From Kluyvera genomosp. 3 (lineage in GTDB: Bacteria; Pseudomonadota; Gammaproteobacteria; Enterobacterales; Enterobacteriaceae), in NCBI GenBank assembly GCA_002211745.1, contig CP022114.1:3504645-3568644 (forward strand): 64,000 bases of DNA, written 5' to 3'. This document shows, piece by piece, positions 52,903-63,447 of this stretch (position 1 is its first letter; every line of letters starts with the position of its first letter). The notes under the pieces were generated by a model that had not been told where the DNA came from, ran no database searches, and saw only the letters and a list, made by a program, of their open reading frames with translations. A program made the translations under genes and the position numbers.

Positions 52903-55002
52903 TTAATGCGCGCGTTTCGCCTGAGCAACCAGGTTTTCCGCATCCGCAGGCATCGGCTCATACGGCGTTTCTTTTGCCGTCGGTTTGTCCTCTTTCAGCG
53001 CCGCCAGCGCGGTTTTCAGCGAGAACAGCGCCAACACGACGACCACCACCATAAAGAAGATAGTCAGACCGGCATCAAGACGGTTGTTAAACACCAACTG
53101 CGCCAGTTGCGACTCGGTGTACTGCGGCGGAATGTTACCGCTGTCGATCATCGCCTGGAACTTATTGGCAATTGCCAGGAAGCCCACGCGCGTATCCTCG
53201 CTGAACGATTTCTGCCAGCCCGCCACCAGCGTACACACCAGCAGCCACGACGTCGGCACCAGCGCAACCCACGCGTAGCGCTGGCGTTTCATCTTGAACA
53301 GTACCACCGCGCACAGCATCAGCGCCATACCCGCCAGCATCTGGTTGGCGATACCAAACAGCGGCCACAGGGTATTGATACCGCCCAGCGGATCCACCAC
53401 GCCCTGATGAAGGAAGTAACCCCAGGCCAGCACGCACAGCGCCGTCGCCAGCAGGTTAGCCGGCAGTGAATCGGTGCGTTTCAGCCCCGGATTGATCACC
53501 CCAGCAGGTCTTGCAGCATAAAGCGCGCCGCACGGGTCCCGGCATCCACCGCCGTCAGGATAAACAGCGCTTCAAACAGAATCGCAAAGTGATACCAGAA
53601 CGACACGTCCATCAACCCGCCCAGCGCACCGTGGAGAATATAGGCCATCCCCACCGCCAGAGTCGGCGCGCCCCCGCGCGGGAGATAATGGATTGTTCCC
53701 CACCTCGTTGGCAATCTGATGCAGCAGATCGGGTGTTACCGCGAAGCCCCACGAACTGACCACCTGCGCTGCCGAAGCCACCACGTCTGCGGTTCCTGCC
53801 GGTGCCAGCATCGCCATCGGGCTGTTCATCGCAAAATAGACGCCCGGGTCGATAATACAGGCGGAAACCAGCGCCATAATCGCCACGAAGGATTCCATCA
53901 ACATCCCGCCGTAGCCAATAAAACAGGCCTGATTTTCGTTGGCCAGCATCTTCGGCGTGGTGCCGGAAGCGATCAGCGCGTGGAAGCCAGACACCGCGCC
54001 ACAGGCGATGGTGATAAACAGGAATGGGAACAAATCGCCGGTCCAGACCGGACCGGTGCCGTCGACAAACTTGGTCAGCGCAGGCATGGTCAGGGTAGGA
54101 CGCATAATCAGAATGCCGATCGCCAGCCCGACGATGGTACCGATTTTCAGGAAGGTTGAGAGGTAGTCACGCGGCGCCAGCAGCAGCCAGACCGGCAGTA
54201 CCGAGGCCACAAAACCGTAACCCACCAGCATCCAGGTTAACTGCACGCCGGTATAGTCAAACCACGGAGCCCAGGTTTCGCTCTCGGCCACCCAGCCACC
54301 GGAAATAATGGCAAAGACCAGCAGCACCAGGCCAATCACCGACACCTCGCCAATGCGCCCCGGCGCAGATAGCGAATGTAAATCCCCATAAACAGCGCCA
54401 GTGGAATGGTAAAGGCCACAGTGTAAGTCCCCCACGGACTATGGGTCAGCGCTTTCACCACGATCATCGCCAGCACCGCCAGAATGATCACCATGATCAC
54501 AAAGGTGGCAATCAGCGCAATCACCCCTGCCGTCGGCCCCATCTCCTCTTTTACCAACTCACCCAGCGAACGTCCGTCGCGACGGGTGGAGACGAACAGC
54601 ACCATAAAGTCCTGAACCGCACCAGCCAACACCACCCCGGCCAGCAGCCAGATCATGCCCGGCAGATAGCCCATCTGCGCCGCCAGTACCGGGCCGACCA
54701 ACGGACCGGCCCCGGCAATCGCCGCAAAGTGGTGACCAAACAGCACTTTCTTATCCGTTGGCACATAATCAAGACCGTCGTTATGCCGCACCGATGGCGT
54801 CATACGGTTGGGTCAACCTGCAGCACATTTTTGGCGATATACAGGCCGTAAAAACGGTAGGCGATAAGATAAACACAGACCGCCGCGACGACTATCCACA
54901 GCGCGTTTATCTGTTCCCCCGGTTGAGGGCGATATAGCCAAGGGCAAAGGCTCCGACAATGGAGAGCAATGCCCATATAAGGTATTTCCCTGAATTGTTC
55001 AT
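52903..55002 (-). CDS. cstA: Carbon-starvation pyruvate/peptide transporter CstA (six frame breaks)
   Basis: Large inner-membrane protein (about 16-18 helices) that imports pyruvate and has been linked to peptide uptake on starvation. Start ATG 55002 ([36 protein letters not shown]). Six single G/C losses break the frame near 54918, 54806, 54362, 53699, 53673 and 53500; the joins read NRGEQ, DPTRMTP, RPGRIGEV, EVGEQSII, RAGGAPTL and LLGVINPG. Restoring them gives exactly 701 residues, the K-12 length. [27 protein letters not shown] and [16 protein letters not shown] are conserved. A CRP-like site lies 118-133 bases upstream, fitting known CRP control. Confidence 0.94.
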
Positions 55003-55119
55003 AGTTATTGTCCGTATCAGTAGCAGAGGATGTTACATTTTGTGTCCGTAGCAACACGTATGATTTAACAACCTTGAAACCAATCTGAACAGGAACAGAA
55101 CCCGACATTTACATCACAT

Positions 55120-55135
55120 TGTTAACGGGATCACT
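55120..55135. promoter_or_regulatory. CRP-like site upstream of cstA
   Basis: TGTTAACGGGATCACT matches TGTGA-N6-TCACA at eight of ten core positions. cstA is CRP-dependent in E. coli, which supports the call. The other part of 55003-55309 is AT-rich and shows no gene. Confidence 0.5.
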
Positions 55136-55309
55136 TAACAAGAGAAAATGGCTGAATCGCCGGAGGAAAAAGTGAGCTCTAAGAGATTGAAAAAGAGAGG
55201 ACCGAATTATTGAGTACGGAACTGGACACCTCCTGGCGCATTAATACCTTACAGTTCTAAAGCCATGGCCCCGATAAAATAAGCCATTCTTTGATAAAAA
55301 AACAATAAG

Positions 55310-55921
55310 ATGCCTCTTTATCTATCAACGCAGTTTGACGAGTTTCGGCTCGATAATGGCTTGCTCGCGCATCTGTTTAAGTTTTCGGTGCAACATCATC
55401 ATTTTATCCTGGTTTTTAGCCCTATTGACGTCAGCGACGAGGAGTATCATCAGTTCCGCAATGAAGAAGTCGGGTTTGTGCTGCCTGCCGATTGTTATGA
55501 TGTGAAATTTGACAGACAAGTGAATTTTGAGAGCGGGGACTTCTATGCACCGCCTTTACCAGGTGAATGTTCCAGACGTTTTGGGTTTGCGAACGAACTC
55601 GCCGAAGCGCTGAAGGCAATCATTCAACTGCACTATGCCACCTATAGGGCAAAAGCTTATCTTGCCATCGCTGAGAATGATAAGCTCAAGCGGTACTATG
55701 ACCGTATTTTACAGACTGTACCTGGTGATGTAGTATACGAATTAATCCAGAATGTTGGAGTAGAGGGCGTGGTTATGCATTCAAAACCAGATGTTTCAAC
55801 ACTTAAAAAAATGACGGTTGCAGAGCGCAAAGTTGAAGCCATGCGCCAGATTAAAGCCTCCTTCGATCGCGCAACTCGTGAAGGCTCAGTACATAAGCGT
55901 CAGGCAGCATCGGTTGCTTAA
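55310..55921 (+). CDS. Unrecognised 203-residue protein
   Basis: Not recognised. The product is soluble, with no signal peptide or membrane segment. Its N-terminal half is mixed and acidic (PIDVSDEEYHQFRNEEVGFVLPADCYDVKFD). A middle helical stretch reads FANELAEALKAIIQLHYATYRAKAYLAIAENDKLKRYYDRIL, and a basic tail reads TVAERKVEAMRQIKASFDRATREGSVHKRQAAS. Composition is AT-richer than cstA and entH. K-12 has no gene between cstA and entH, so it is an accessory insertion. The frame is unbroken and a terminator follows directly. The ribosome site is weak (AATAAGATGCC). Confidence 0.7.
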   Translation: MPLYLSTQFDEFRLDNGLLAHLFKFSVQHHHFILVFSPIDVSDEEYHQFRNEEVGFVLPADCYDVKFDRQVNFESGDFYAPPLPGECSRRFGFANELAEALKAIIQLHYATYRAKAYLAIAENDKLKRYYDRILQTVPGDVVYELIQNVGVEGVVMHSKPDVSTLKKMTVAERKVEAMRQIKASFDRATREGSVHKRQAASVA

Positions 55922-55937
55922 CGCAACAACATTCTGA

Positions 55938-55957
55938 AACCCGCCACGGCGGTTTTT
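55938..55957 (+). terminator. Terminator after the 203-residue gene
   Basis: ACCCGCC...GGCGG forms a GC-rich stem followed by TTTTTTT, 17 bases after the stop. Its form resembles short phage-like terminators. Confidence 0.75.
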
Positions 55958-55983
55958 TTAATGTCCTGGCCATGACGTCCCGT

Positions 55984-56397
55984 CTACCCCAGCACCGCCG
56001 TCCCCAGCCGGCAGGTACAGCAGCGCCGCCCCTGCTCGTCAAAAACGACAATTTCCCAGCTCTGGCTCTGCCGTCCCAGGTGCAAAGGCTGACACACTGC
56101 GCGCACCTGTCCTTGCGATACCGGGCGATGGTGGGAAGCATTCAGCTCGGTGCCCACCACACACTGGCCCTCACGGGTCATCAGAAAACCGGCCATCGAG
56201 CCTAGCGTCTCCGCCAGCGCTGCCGACGCGCCGCCGTGCAGCAGTCCAAAAGGCTGATGGGTACGGCTATCCACCGGCATCACCGCTTCCAGGCTATCCT
56301 CGCCGATATGGGTATAGATAATCCCTAAATGCGCCACCAGGGTGTTATCGCTGGTCGCGTTCAGCTCATCAAGCGTTAAATGACGTTTCCAGATCAT
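55984..56397 (-). CDS. entH: Enterobactin-pathway proofreading thioesterase EntH
   Basis: 137-residue hotdog-fold thioesterase, K-12 length, that clears mis-charged acyl groups from the EntB carrier domain. Hotdog signature [22 protein letters not shown] near residue 50, with the catalytic Glu in this segment. Start ATG 56397 ([19 protein letters not shown]). As written the frame runs in from entA without a stop, because one G is missing near 56405; with it restored entA stops two bases before this ATG. Last gene of entCEBAH. Confidence 0.93.
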   Translation of the reverse strand: MIWKRHLTLDELNATSDNTLVAHLGIIYTHIGEDSLEAVMPVDSRTHQPFGLLHGGASAALAETLGSMAGFLMTREGQCVVGTELNASHHRPVSQGQVRAVCQPLHLGRQSQSWEIVVFDEQGRRCCTCRLGTAVLG

Positions 56398-56398
56398 C

Positions 56399-57153
56399 CT
56401 ATGCCCCAGCGTCGAACCGCCGTCCACCACGATATCCTGCAACGTAATGTGGCTGGCGCTGCGGGAAGCGAGGAACAGAATGGTACTGGCAATTTCCTGC
56501 GGGCGGGCAATTTTGCCCAGCGGAATGCCCAGCTTAAACTGCTCGGCAAACCCGCGGATACGTTGCTGCTCCGCATCGTCACTGACCCACAGCGTACGCT
56601 GCATGTCGGTATCAGTCGAACCCGGTGAGACGATATTACAGCGCACCCCCGCGCTCGCCAGCTCTAACCCCACGGTCAGCGCCAGGCTTTTCAGCGCCGC
56701 CTTGGAGGCACCGTAGGCGCTCATGCCGATGCGCGGCGTGTGTGCGGCGTCCGACGCCACGGTGACAATCGCCCCGCCCTGCTGACGGCGAAACTGCGCC
56801 ATCGTATTCTGGAATAAATTAAACGCACCGCCGACGTTGACCGCAAAGGTCTGCTGCCAGTCAGCCAGACTGAGCGCATCCGTCGCCCCCATGCGCAGAA
56901 TTCCCGCCGCGTTCACCAGCACGTCCAGACGCTCAGTGCCAGCCAACAGGCGTTCACACACCTGCGCTACCTGCTGCGCATCGGCCACATCCAGCACCTC
57001 GGTCGCAAACGGGTAATCTGCGCCGTCGAAGGCTAAATCGAAGCCCGTCACCTGCGCGCCGGCTTCCACGAAGGCCAGCGCGGTGCTGTAGCCAATGCCT
57101 TTCCCTGCCCCGGTCACCCACACGGTCTGGCCGCGAAAATCGAAGCCAGCCAT
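56399..57153 (-). CDS. entA: 2,3-dihydro-2,3-dihydroxybenzoate dehydrogenase EntA (stop codon lost by a frame break)
   Basis: Short-chain dehydrogenase that oxidises 2,3-diDHB to 2,3-dihydroxybenzoate with NAD+. Cofactor motif [16 protein letters not shown] near residue 12, NAAGIL near 80 and catalytic S-Y-K with [13 protein letters not shown] near 148. Start ATG 57153 overlaps the entB TAA by one base. Near 56405 CTGGGGCATAGG should be CTGGGGGCATAGG; the protein then ends LGA and stops at TAG 56399-56401 with 251 residues. Without that base EntA and EntH read as one 400-residue protein, which I reject as a fusion. Confidence 0.94.
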
Positions 57154-58006
57154 TATTTCACCTCGCGGGAAAGCAGCGCCCACCAGGCGTCAATGCTCGG
57201 ATTTTTCGCCAGCATCACGAAGTCGATGTCGCCGTGCACTTTACGCCAGCGTGCCGCCAGCGCCATCATGCGTACGGAGTCGAGCCCGTAATCAATCAGG
57301 TTATCGTCGTCGAACGGCTCGTCAGACTCATCCAGTAGCGGCAGCACCAACGCGCGCAGCGCCTCTTTGCTGGCGGGAACCGATGGCAGTAATTCATCGG
57401 TCATCACCACGCGACCGCTGCGCCCGGCGACATATTTCAGCGACATCAGATGCTCATCGCGGCTGAAGTCCGCCAGCGCGTCAGCGACGAAGAACGGCTT
57501 AATATCGCGCATAAAGGCGTCGGTGGCGGTGGTCATACAGCCGATGTGCGCGTACACGCCGGTGATGATCAACTGGTTACGGCCCGTCTCTTTGAGCATC
57601 TGCTCCAGCGGCGAGCGATGGAAAGCGCTGTAGCGCCACTTCACCAGCACGGTGTCCTGGTCGTCCGGCGCCAGCGCGGCAATCACTCGCTGCTGCTCCG
57701 GTGAGCGGGTCAGGCCCGGCCCCACATGTCGTTAAGCAGCGCGCGGTCCTCGTCGCTCTGCTCTTTTGGCTGCGCTGTGTAATAGACCGGAATCCCGTTT
57801 TTCTTGCAGAAGTCGCGCAGCGCGGCGATGTTCGCCACCACCGTGTCCATCATTTCGCTGTCTTCACCCCAGAAGTTGAGGAAATACTCCTGCATATCGT
57901 GAATCAGCAGCGCCGCACGCGCGGGTTCAAACGCCCAGCTCACCTTGTTTTCAGGGATGTCCATCGCGGTTGGCAGCGCGTAGCCCTGCAGTTTTGGAAT
58001 TGCCAT
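57153..58006 (-). CDS. entB: Isochorismatase / aryl carrier protein EntB (one frame break)
   Basis: Bifunctional: the N-terminal isochorismatase domain makes 2,3-dihydro-2,3-dihydroxybenzoate, and the C-terminal aryl carrier domain holds DHB on phosphopantetheine. The carrier motif [20 protein letters not shown] contains the modified Ser. Near 57721 TGGGGCCGG should be TGGGGGCCGG, joining [17 protein letters not shown]; repaired length 284 (K-12 285). ATG 58006 ([22 protein letters not shown]). Lies 13 bases after entE. Confidence 0.94.
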
Positions 58007-58019
58007 GTTGTTCTCTCCT

Positions 58020-59628
58020 TCAGGCCTGCGAGCGGCTAGCCAGCCACTGACGCAATTGTTTTTTATCCACTTTGCCGACGTGGGTCAGCGGCAGTTCATC
58101 CACGCACTCCACGCGATCCGGCAGCTTAAATTCAGCCACGCCCTGTTCGCGCAGGAAGCGACGGACCTGCACCGCGCGCAGCGGTTCTTTCACCACCAGA
58201 TACGCGCAGCTTTTCTCGCCCAGCAGGGTGTCTTCCATGCTGACCAGCGCCGCATGGACCACCGCCTCATGACGCAGCAGCAGGTTTTCAATCTCTTCCG
58301 CGGCAATCTTCTCGCCGCCGCGGTTAATCTGATCTTTTTCACGCCCCTGCACGGTGATGTAACCCTCCTCATCAATCGAGATCAGGTCGCCGGAACAGTA
58401 GAAACCGTCAGCATCAAACGCGCTGGCGTTATGCTGAGGACTTTTGTAATAGCCGCGGAAGGTGTACGGACCGCGCGTCATCAGGCGCCCCACTTCACCG
58501 CGCGGCAGCGGGTTACCCTCTTCGTCCGCCACCCACACTTCATCGTCAGGGCACATCGGGTACCCCTGGGTGTTGAGGATTTTTTCTGGCGTATCATCAA
58601 GACGGGTGTAGTTCACCAGCCCTTCCGCCATGCCGAAAACCTGCTGAAGCTGGCAGCCAATCTCTGCCGGAATCCGCGCCGCCAGCGTGGCGGACAGGCG
58701 CGCGCCGCCCACCTGCAGCAACGTCAGCGAACGGAGTTGAGCGTTACCGGCCCCCTCGGCAATCGCCTGTAGCCACAGGCTGACCGCCGGGGCACCAGCG
58801 CCGCGACGTTCACCTGGTGTTTTTCAATCAGCGGGAAGCACAGCGTCGCGCTCGGGTCCGCCGCCAGCACCACCGTTCCTCCCGCCAGGAACACGCCCAG
58901 CGCGCCTGGTGAACTCATGGCGTAGTTGTGCGCCGATGGAATAGCACACAGATAGCGCGTCGCCGCATCGAAGCGACACACTTCATTACTGCGGCGAATA
59001 CTGTAGTAATAGTCGTTATGCGTGCGAGGGATAAGCTTCGGCGTGCCGGTACTGCCGCCGGAAAGCTGAAAAAAGGCCACCTCATCCGCGGCGGTTGGCG
59101 TCGGCGTAAAGCCCATCGCCGGGCGAGCCATCGCCGCTTCCAGCGCATGTTCACCTTCACCATTGCGTAGCAGTACGACGCGTAAAGCACGGTGCTGCGC
59201 GCAGAAATGATTGAGGAAGGTATCATCGGCAAACAGCGCGTGACCGCGATCGGCAATCAGGGCTACGGGGATATCTGCTCGGCGTAGGCATTCAGCTCAC
59301 TACGCTGATGGCTGAACAGCGCGTTAACTGGCGCAACGCCAATCTTCAGCAATGCGAAAAAGGTGATATAAAACTCGACGATATTGCCCAGCTGCACCAG
59401 CGCCGTTTCACCACGTTTCAGTCCCTGGCTTTGCAGCGTCGCGGCCAGATTGTCGATGGCCTGAGTCAGCGCGCGATAGCTTATCTGACGTTCGCCGTCG
59501 ATAACCGCAATCGCATCACTTTCGGCATGACGCGTCACCATGTCGGTGAGCAGCAGATCCTGCCAGTAGCCTTTTTCACGATAGCGCGCCGCAAGCGCAT
59601 CCGGCCAGCGGGTAAATTCTACGGTCAT
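58020..59628 (-). CDS. entE: 2,3-dihydroxybenzoate-AMP ligase EntE (two frame breaks)
   Basis: Adenylates DHB and loads it onto EntB. ANL-superfamily motifs: [21 protein letters not shown] (P-loop-like A3), [14 protein letters not shown] (A5), [32 protein letters not shown] (A7-A8) and the final Lys in [14 protein letters not shown] (A10). Frame breaks near 59268 (ATATCCCCGTAG should have five C, joining [17 protein letters not shown]) and 58790 (GTGCCCCGG should have five C, joining [13 protein letters not shown]). Repaired length 536 residues, exactly K-12. Nine bases after entC. Confidence 0.94.
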
Positions 59629-59637
59629 TCTGATTCC

Positions 59638-60812
59638 TTAATGCAGGCCGAACACGTTCAGCATGGTCGAGAGTTTGACGCCGGTTTCGCGCCATTCGGA
59701 CTCCGGCGATGAGGCGGGCACGATGCCCGCGCCGGCGAACAGGCGCACGCGATTGGCCTTCACCCGCGCGCAGCGAATCGTCACCACCCACTCGCCGTTC
59801 CCTTCGGCATCACACCAGCCCACAATGCCGCCAAACAGATCGCGGTCAAACGGTTCCAGTTCGGCAATCACCTGTTTCGCCGCCTGATGCGGGAAGCCGC
59901 TCAGCGCCGGCGTCGGTGCAGCAGGCAAGCCAGCGTCAGGGCGTTTTCCGCCGCTTTCGCCTGCCCTTCAATCGGCGTCGCCAGATGCCACAGCGTCGGC
60001 GTGGTAATCAGCTGCGGCGTCTGCGGCAACGTCAGTTGCAGGCTGCGCGGCGCCAGCGTACGTTGCATTGACTGGGTCACCAGCTCGTGTTCATGACGGT
60101 CTTTTTCCGATGCCAGCAGACGGTTACCCGCTTCACGATCCAGCAGGTCATCCGGCTGACGACGCGCCGACCCCGCCAGCGGCAGCGAACTGAAACGATC
60201 GCCCTCTTTGCGCAGCAGCAGTTCCGGGCTCGCCCCAGCAGCACCCCGCCGTCCGGCAGCGGGACATGGAAGTTAAAGCTTGCCGGGTTTTGCGCGACCA
60301 GTCGTTCCAGCAGCACACCGCTGTCCAGCGGCTGCCCGGCGGTAATATCAATCAGGCGGGAGAGCACCACCTTATCGACCTGCGGGTCGCCGTCAGCGCC
60401 GCCGCGCGGGCAACCATATCGAGGAAAACGGGTGTTGGGGAATTTCCTGACGCGCGGTCACCCGCATCGGTTCGCGAGACGCGTGGTAGCGCGAGGAGTG
60501 CTGTTTTGCGGTGCGTGAGAAGGACTCACAGCGCTCAGGAATGAACAACGCAGACGGCTGGCGGGTATCAAACGGAATCGCCCCCACCATCACCGGATTG
60601 GCGATCCCGGCGGCTTTGGCTGCGGCGAACGCCGAGGCTAAACCTTGCTGAAAGGCGCTATCGGCGCATCGCCCCTTCTGCGGGCAGGTAAAGCGCTGGA
60701 AGCAACCCGAGGTCGTAAAACTGCGGAACGGCGACATAAAGAAAAAGCGGTCGGCCGAAAGCGTGGCCCGATGCTGCTGTTCTTGTTCATCCGCAGCCAG
60801 TGACGTTTCCAT
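59638..60812 (-). CDS. entC: Isochorismate synthase EntC (four frame breaks)
   Basis: Converts chorismate to isochorismate, the first step of enterobactin synthesis. Chorismate-binding fold with [33 protein letters not shown], the Mg-binding region HEHELVTQ and C-terminal [22 protein letters not shown] plus [17 protein letters not shown]. Losses near 60426 (one T of a run, coding strand), 60385 (C), 60234 (G) and 59915 (C). Restored, the protein is 392 residues (K-12 391). ATG 60812 ([12 protein letters not shown]) follows GAGGAT. First gene of the operon, with a Fur site just upstream. Confidence 0.93.
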
Positions 60813-60834
60813 ATCATCCTCCAAAAACGATAAA

Positions 60835-60853
60835 GATATTACGAATAATTATC
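60835..60853. promoter_or_regulatory. Fur box at the entC promoter
   Basis: GATATTACGAATAATTATC agrees with the 19-base Fur consensus at about 14 positions, and an overlapping copy on the other strand (TGATAATTATTC) extends it. Lies 23 bases upstream of entC. Confidence 0.7.
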
Positions 60854-61002
60854 ATTTATATTTTGGTTTGGTAACCTAAAAGTAAACGCTTCATATGTCA
60901 ACAGCGCAACGCAGCATCTTGTGCTTAATCGCGATGTCGCCGCCCCGATATGGCGCTTGCAACAGTTCAGTGCCGGGCTTGCATCCGGGGTGGACAATAG
61001 TT

Positions 61003-61021
61003 GAAAATGAGAAGCATTAAC
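61003..61021. promoter_or_regulatory. Fur box at the fepB promoter
   Basis: GAAAATGAGAAGCATTAAC agrees with GATAATGATAATCATTATC at 15 of 19 positions and ends 24 bases before the fepB start. Confidence 0.75.
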
Positions 61022-61045
61022 TAACTGCAACCGGGATGCATTTCT

Positions 61046-62004
61046 GTGAAACTCTCCGCTTTATGGCGCACCGCCGCGCTGATCGCTGGCTTCAGCGTTT
61101 TAGGACTCTCCTCAGCGCAAGCCGCCGACTGGCCGCGCCAGATCACCGATAGCCATGGCGTACACACGCTGGAACAAAAACCCACGCGTATTGTATCCAC
61201 CAGCGTCACCCTCACCGGCTCGCTGCTGGCCATTGACGCGCCGGTGATCGCCAGCGGCGCCACCACCCCAATAACCGGGTAGCCGATGCTCAGGGTTTCC
61301 TGCGCCAATGGGGCGACGTCGCCAAAGCCCGTAAAGTGACCCGTCTGTATATCGGTGAACCCAGCGCTGAAGCGGTGGCTGCGCAGATGCCTGATCTGAT
61401 TCTGATTAGCGCCACCGGCGGCGACTCGGCGCTGGCGCTGTACGATCAGCTCTCCACCATCGCTCCCACGCTTATCATCAACTACGACGATAAAAGCTGG
61501 CAGGCGCTGCTGACGCAACTGGGCGGGATTACCGGCAATGAGCAGCAGGCGGCGGCGCGTATTGCCGAATTTGATAAACAGCTGGCGACGGTGAAGCAGC
61601 AAATTAAACTGCCGCCGCAGCCGGTCAGCGCGCTGGTGTACACCGCAGCAGCCCACAGCGCTAACCTGTGGACCAGCGAATCCGCGCAGGGGCAGTTCCT
61701 GCAACAGCTCGGCTTTACCCTCGCGACGTTGCCGCCGGGTCTGCATGCCAGCCAGAGTCAGGGTAAACGCCACGACATCATCCAGCTTGGCGGTGAGAGC
61801 CTGGCTTCCGGCCTGAACGGCGAAAGCCTGTTCCTGTTTGCCGGCGACGAGAAAGACGCCGACGCGATTTACGCCAACCCGCTGCTGGCGCATCTTCCGG
61901 CCGTCAAAAATAAACACGTTTATGCGCTGGGCAGCGAGACGTTCCGCCTTGATTACTACAGTGCGACGCGGGTATTAGCGCGCCTGTCGGCGCTGTTTGG
62001 CTAG
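61046..62004 (+). CDS. fepB: Ferric enterobactin periplasmic binding protein FepB (one frame break)
   Basis: Carries ferric enterobactin from TonB-dependent uptake to FepDGC. GTG start at 61046 ([15 protein letters not shown]) with a signal peptide ending SSAQA before ADWPRQITD. Type III binding-protein fold with the long central helix; [51 protein letters not shown] is nearly identical to K-12. Near 61270 CCCCAATAACC should be CCCCAAATAACC, joining [18 protein letters not shown]. Repaired length 319. Divergent from entC. Confidence 0.93.
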
Positions 62005-62010
62005 CGCCCA

Positions 62011-62088
62011 GCCGGATGGCGGCTTCGCCTTATCCGGCCTACAAACGTGCACAGTCGTAGGCCGGATAAGCGTTAGCGCCATCCGGCC
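62011..62088. repeat. Pair of inverted REP elements (BIME)
   Basis: GCCGGATGGCGG...TTATCCGGCCTAC (62011-62042) and GTAGGCCGGATAAG...CGCCATCCGGC (62058-62088) face each other between convergent fepB and entS. Confidence 0.88.
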
Positions 62089-62120
62089 TCAAGACTCGAC
62101 GTTTATGTCGACTCCGGGAG

Positions 62121-63335
62121 TTAACGGCGAAAACGCCGCAGCTCACCCAGCACCAACAGCAATATCCCGCCGACAGTCGCCAGCCCCCAGCCGCTTACGC
62201 TTGCCGACGCCACTGGCGTCAACACCGCCCCAACCCACCGAGCAGCGCCGCGCCAATCGCGTCGCCAGTGACGTTCTGCGCAGTCCACAGCCCGTTAATG
62301 CGTCCCAGCATCGCCTCCGGCGTCTGGGTCTGAATCAAGGTATATTGCAGCAGCGAGCTGATCGCGCTCAGCCAGCCGAACAACGCCAGGCACACGAAGC
62401 CCAGCGTCCAGTGCGGCATCATGGCGAACAGGCCAATGGCGACAAATGCACCGACAGTCGCCATCAGCATGATCCAGCCGGGTCGCTCGTTCTGCGCCAG
62501 CCTGCCGCTGGTTAACGCGCCGAAGGCCGCCCCAGCGGGATCGCCGCATACAATAAACCAATCTGCGCTGCCGACATCTGCCAGCCCAGCGCCAGCGCCG
62601 GATAAAGCACGCGTACCGCGCTCGCCATGGTAACTAACCCGCCAGCAGCGCGATACCGCCAATCAGCGGGCTCGCGAGCAGGAAACGGAACCCCGCCGCC
62701 AGCGACGACAATGGATGTTCGCGCGGCTGCGGCGGCGGCGGCAACTGCGGTAAGCGCAGCAGCGTCAGCGTGGTGATAAAGGTGCCGAGCGCCGCCAGCA
62801 GGTAGTTCCACGACACGCCGCCGGAAGCCAGCAGCAGGCCGCCAACCATCGGCGAAATCACCGAGCCCAGGCGCACCGTCAACATGGTAATCGCCCGGCC
62901 TGCATCAGGTTTTCGCGCCCCACCAGCGCAGGCGTTGCCGCCAGCAGCGCCGTAACGCCAAGCGAGGCAAAGAAACCATCCCACAGCCCAGCAGGTAGAT
63001 AGCCAATAGCGACGGCTCCGGCAGCAGCGCGTTTAGCCACAGGCCGATAAAACCGACGCCGCAGGTGCCGCGCGCCAGCAAAATCAGTTTGCGGCGCTCA
63101 TAGCGGTCAGCCAGCACGCCCCCACCATCAGCCCAACGAACATCGCCCCGCCGGTGAGCGTCACCGACAGCCCCACCTGCCAGGTGGAGTGGGTCATCAT
63201 CTGGATTTGCACCGGAACGGCGACCCCAAGCAGGCCAAGCGACAAAATGGAGATAAAGCGGGCAATAAAGACGGCGCGGAAGGCCGGATGTGTTTTTAGC
63301 AGGCTCAGATTCAGCAGCCAGGATTGTCGGTTCAT
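62121..63335 (-). CDS. entS: Enterobactin exporter EntS, MFS (six frame breaks)
   Basis: Major facilitator that exports enterobactin across the inner membrane; about 12 helices. ATG 63335 ([45 protein letters not shown]). Six single G losses on the coding strand near 63121, 62988, 62894, 62639, 62531 and 62229; repaired joins read [70 protein letters not shown] and [12 protein letters not shown]. Repaired length 406 (K-12 416), with the C-terminal end shorter. The first break falls at the MFS loop 2-3 motif ([12 protein letters not shown]). Confidence 0.92.
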
Positions 63336-63405
63336 TACAAGACCTTGAGCTTTTTTTTTCGTACCCTTTTCGAGGTCGCTCATGCTAACATAAACGAATA
63401 AGATA

Positions 63406-63430
63406 GATAACGATAATCACTATCATTATC
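63406..63430. promoter_or_regulatory. Overlapping Fur boxes between entS and fepD
   Basis: GATAACGATAATCACTATC (63406-63424) matches 17 of 19 Fur consensus bases and GATAATCACTATCATTATC (63412-63430) matches 16, overlapping by a 6-base offset. This offset is typical of two Fur dimers on opposite faces. Controls both divergent genes. Confidence 0.9.
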
Positions 63431-63447
63431 AAATCAGGGATGTTGCT

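Noticed and set aside
55984-57153. A 400-residue EntA-EntH fusion protein
   Set aside because: The open frame exists only because one G is missing near 56405. Adding it recreates the EntA ending LGA with a TAG stop and a separate EntH of the normal 137 residues.
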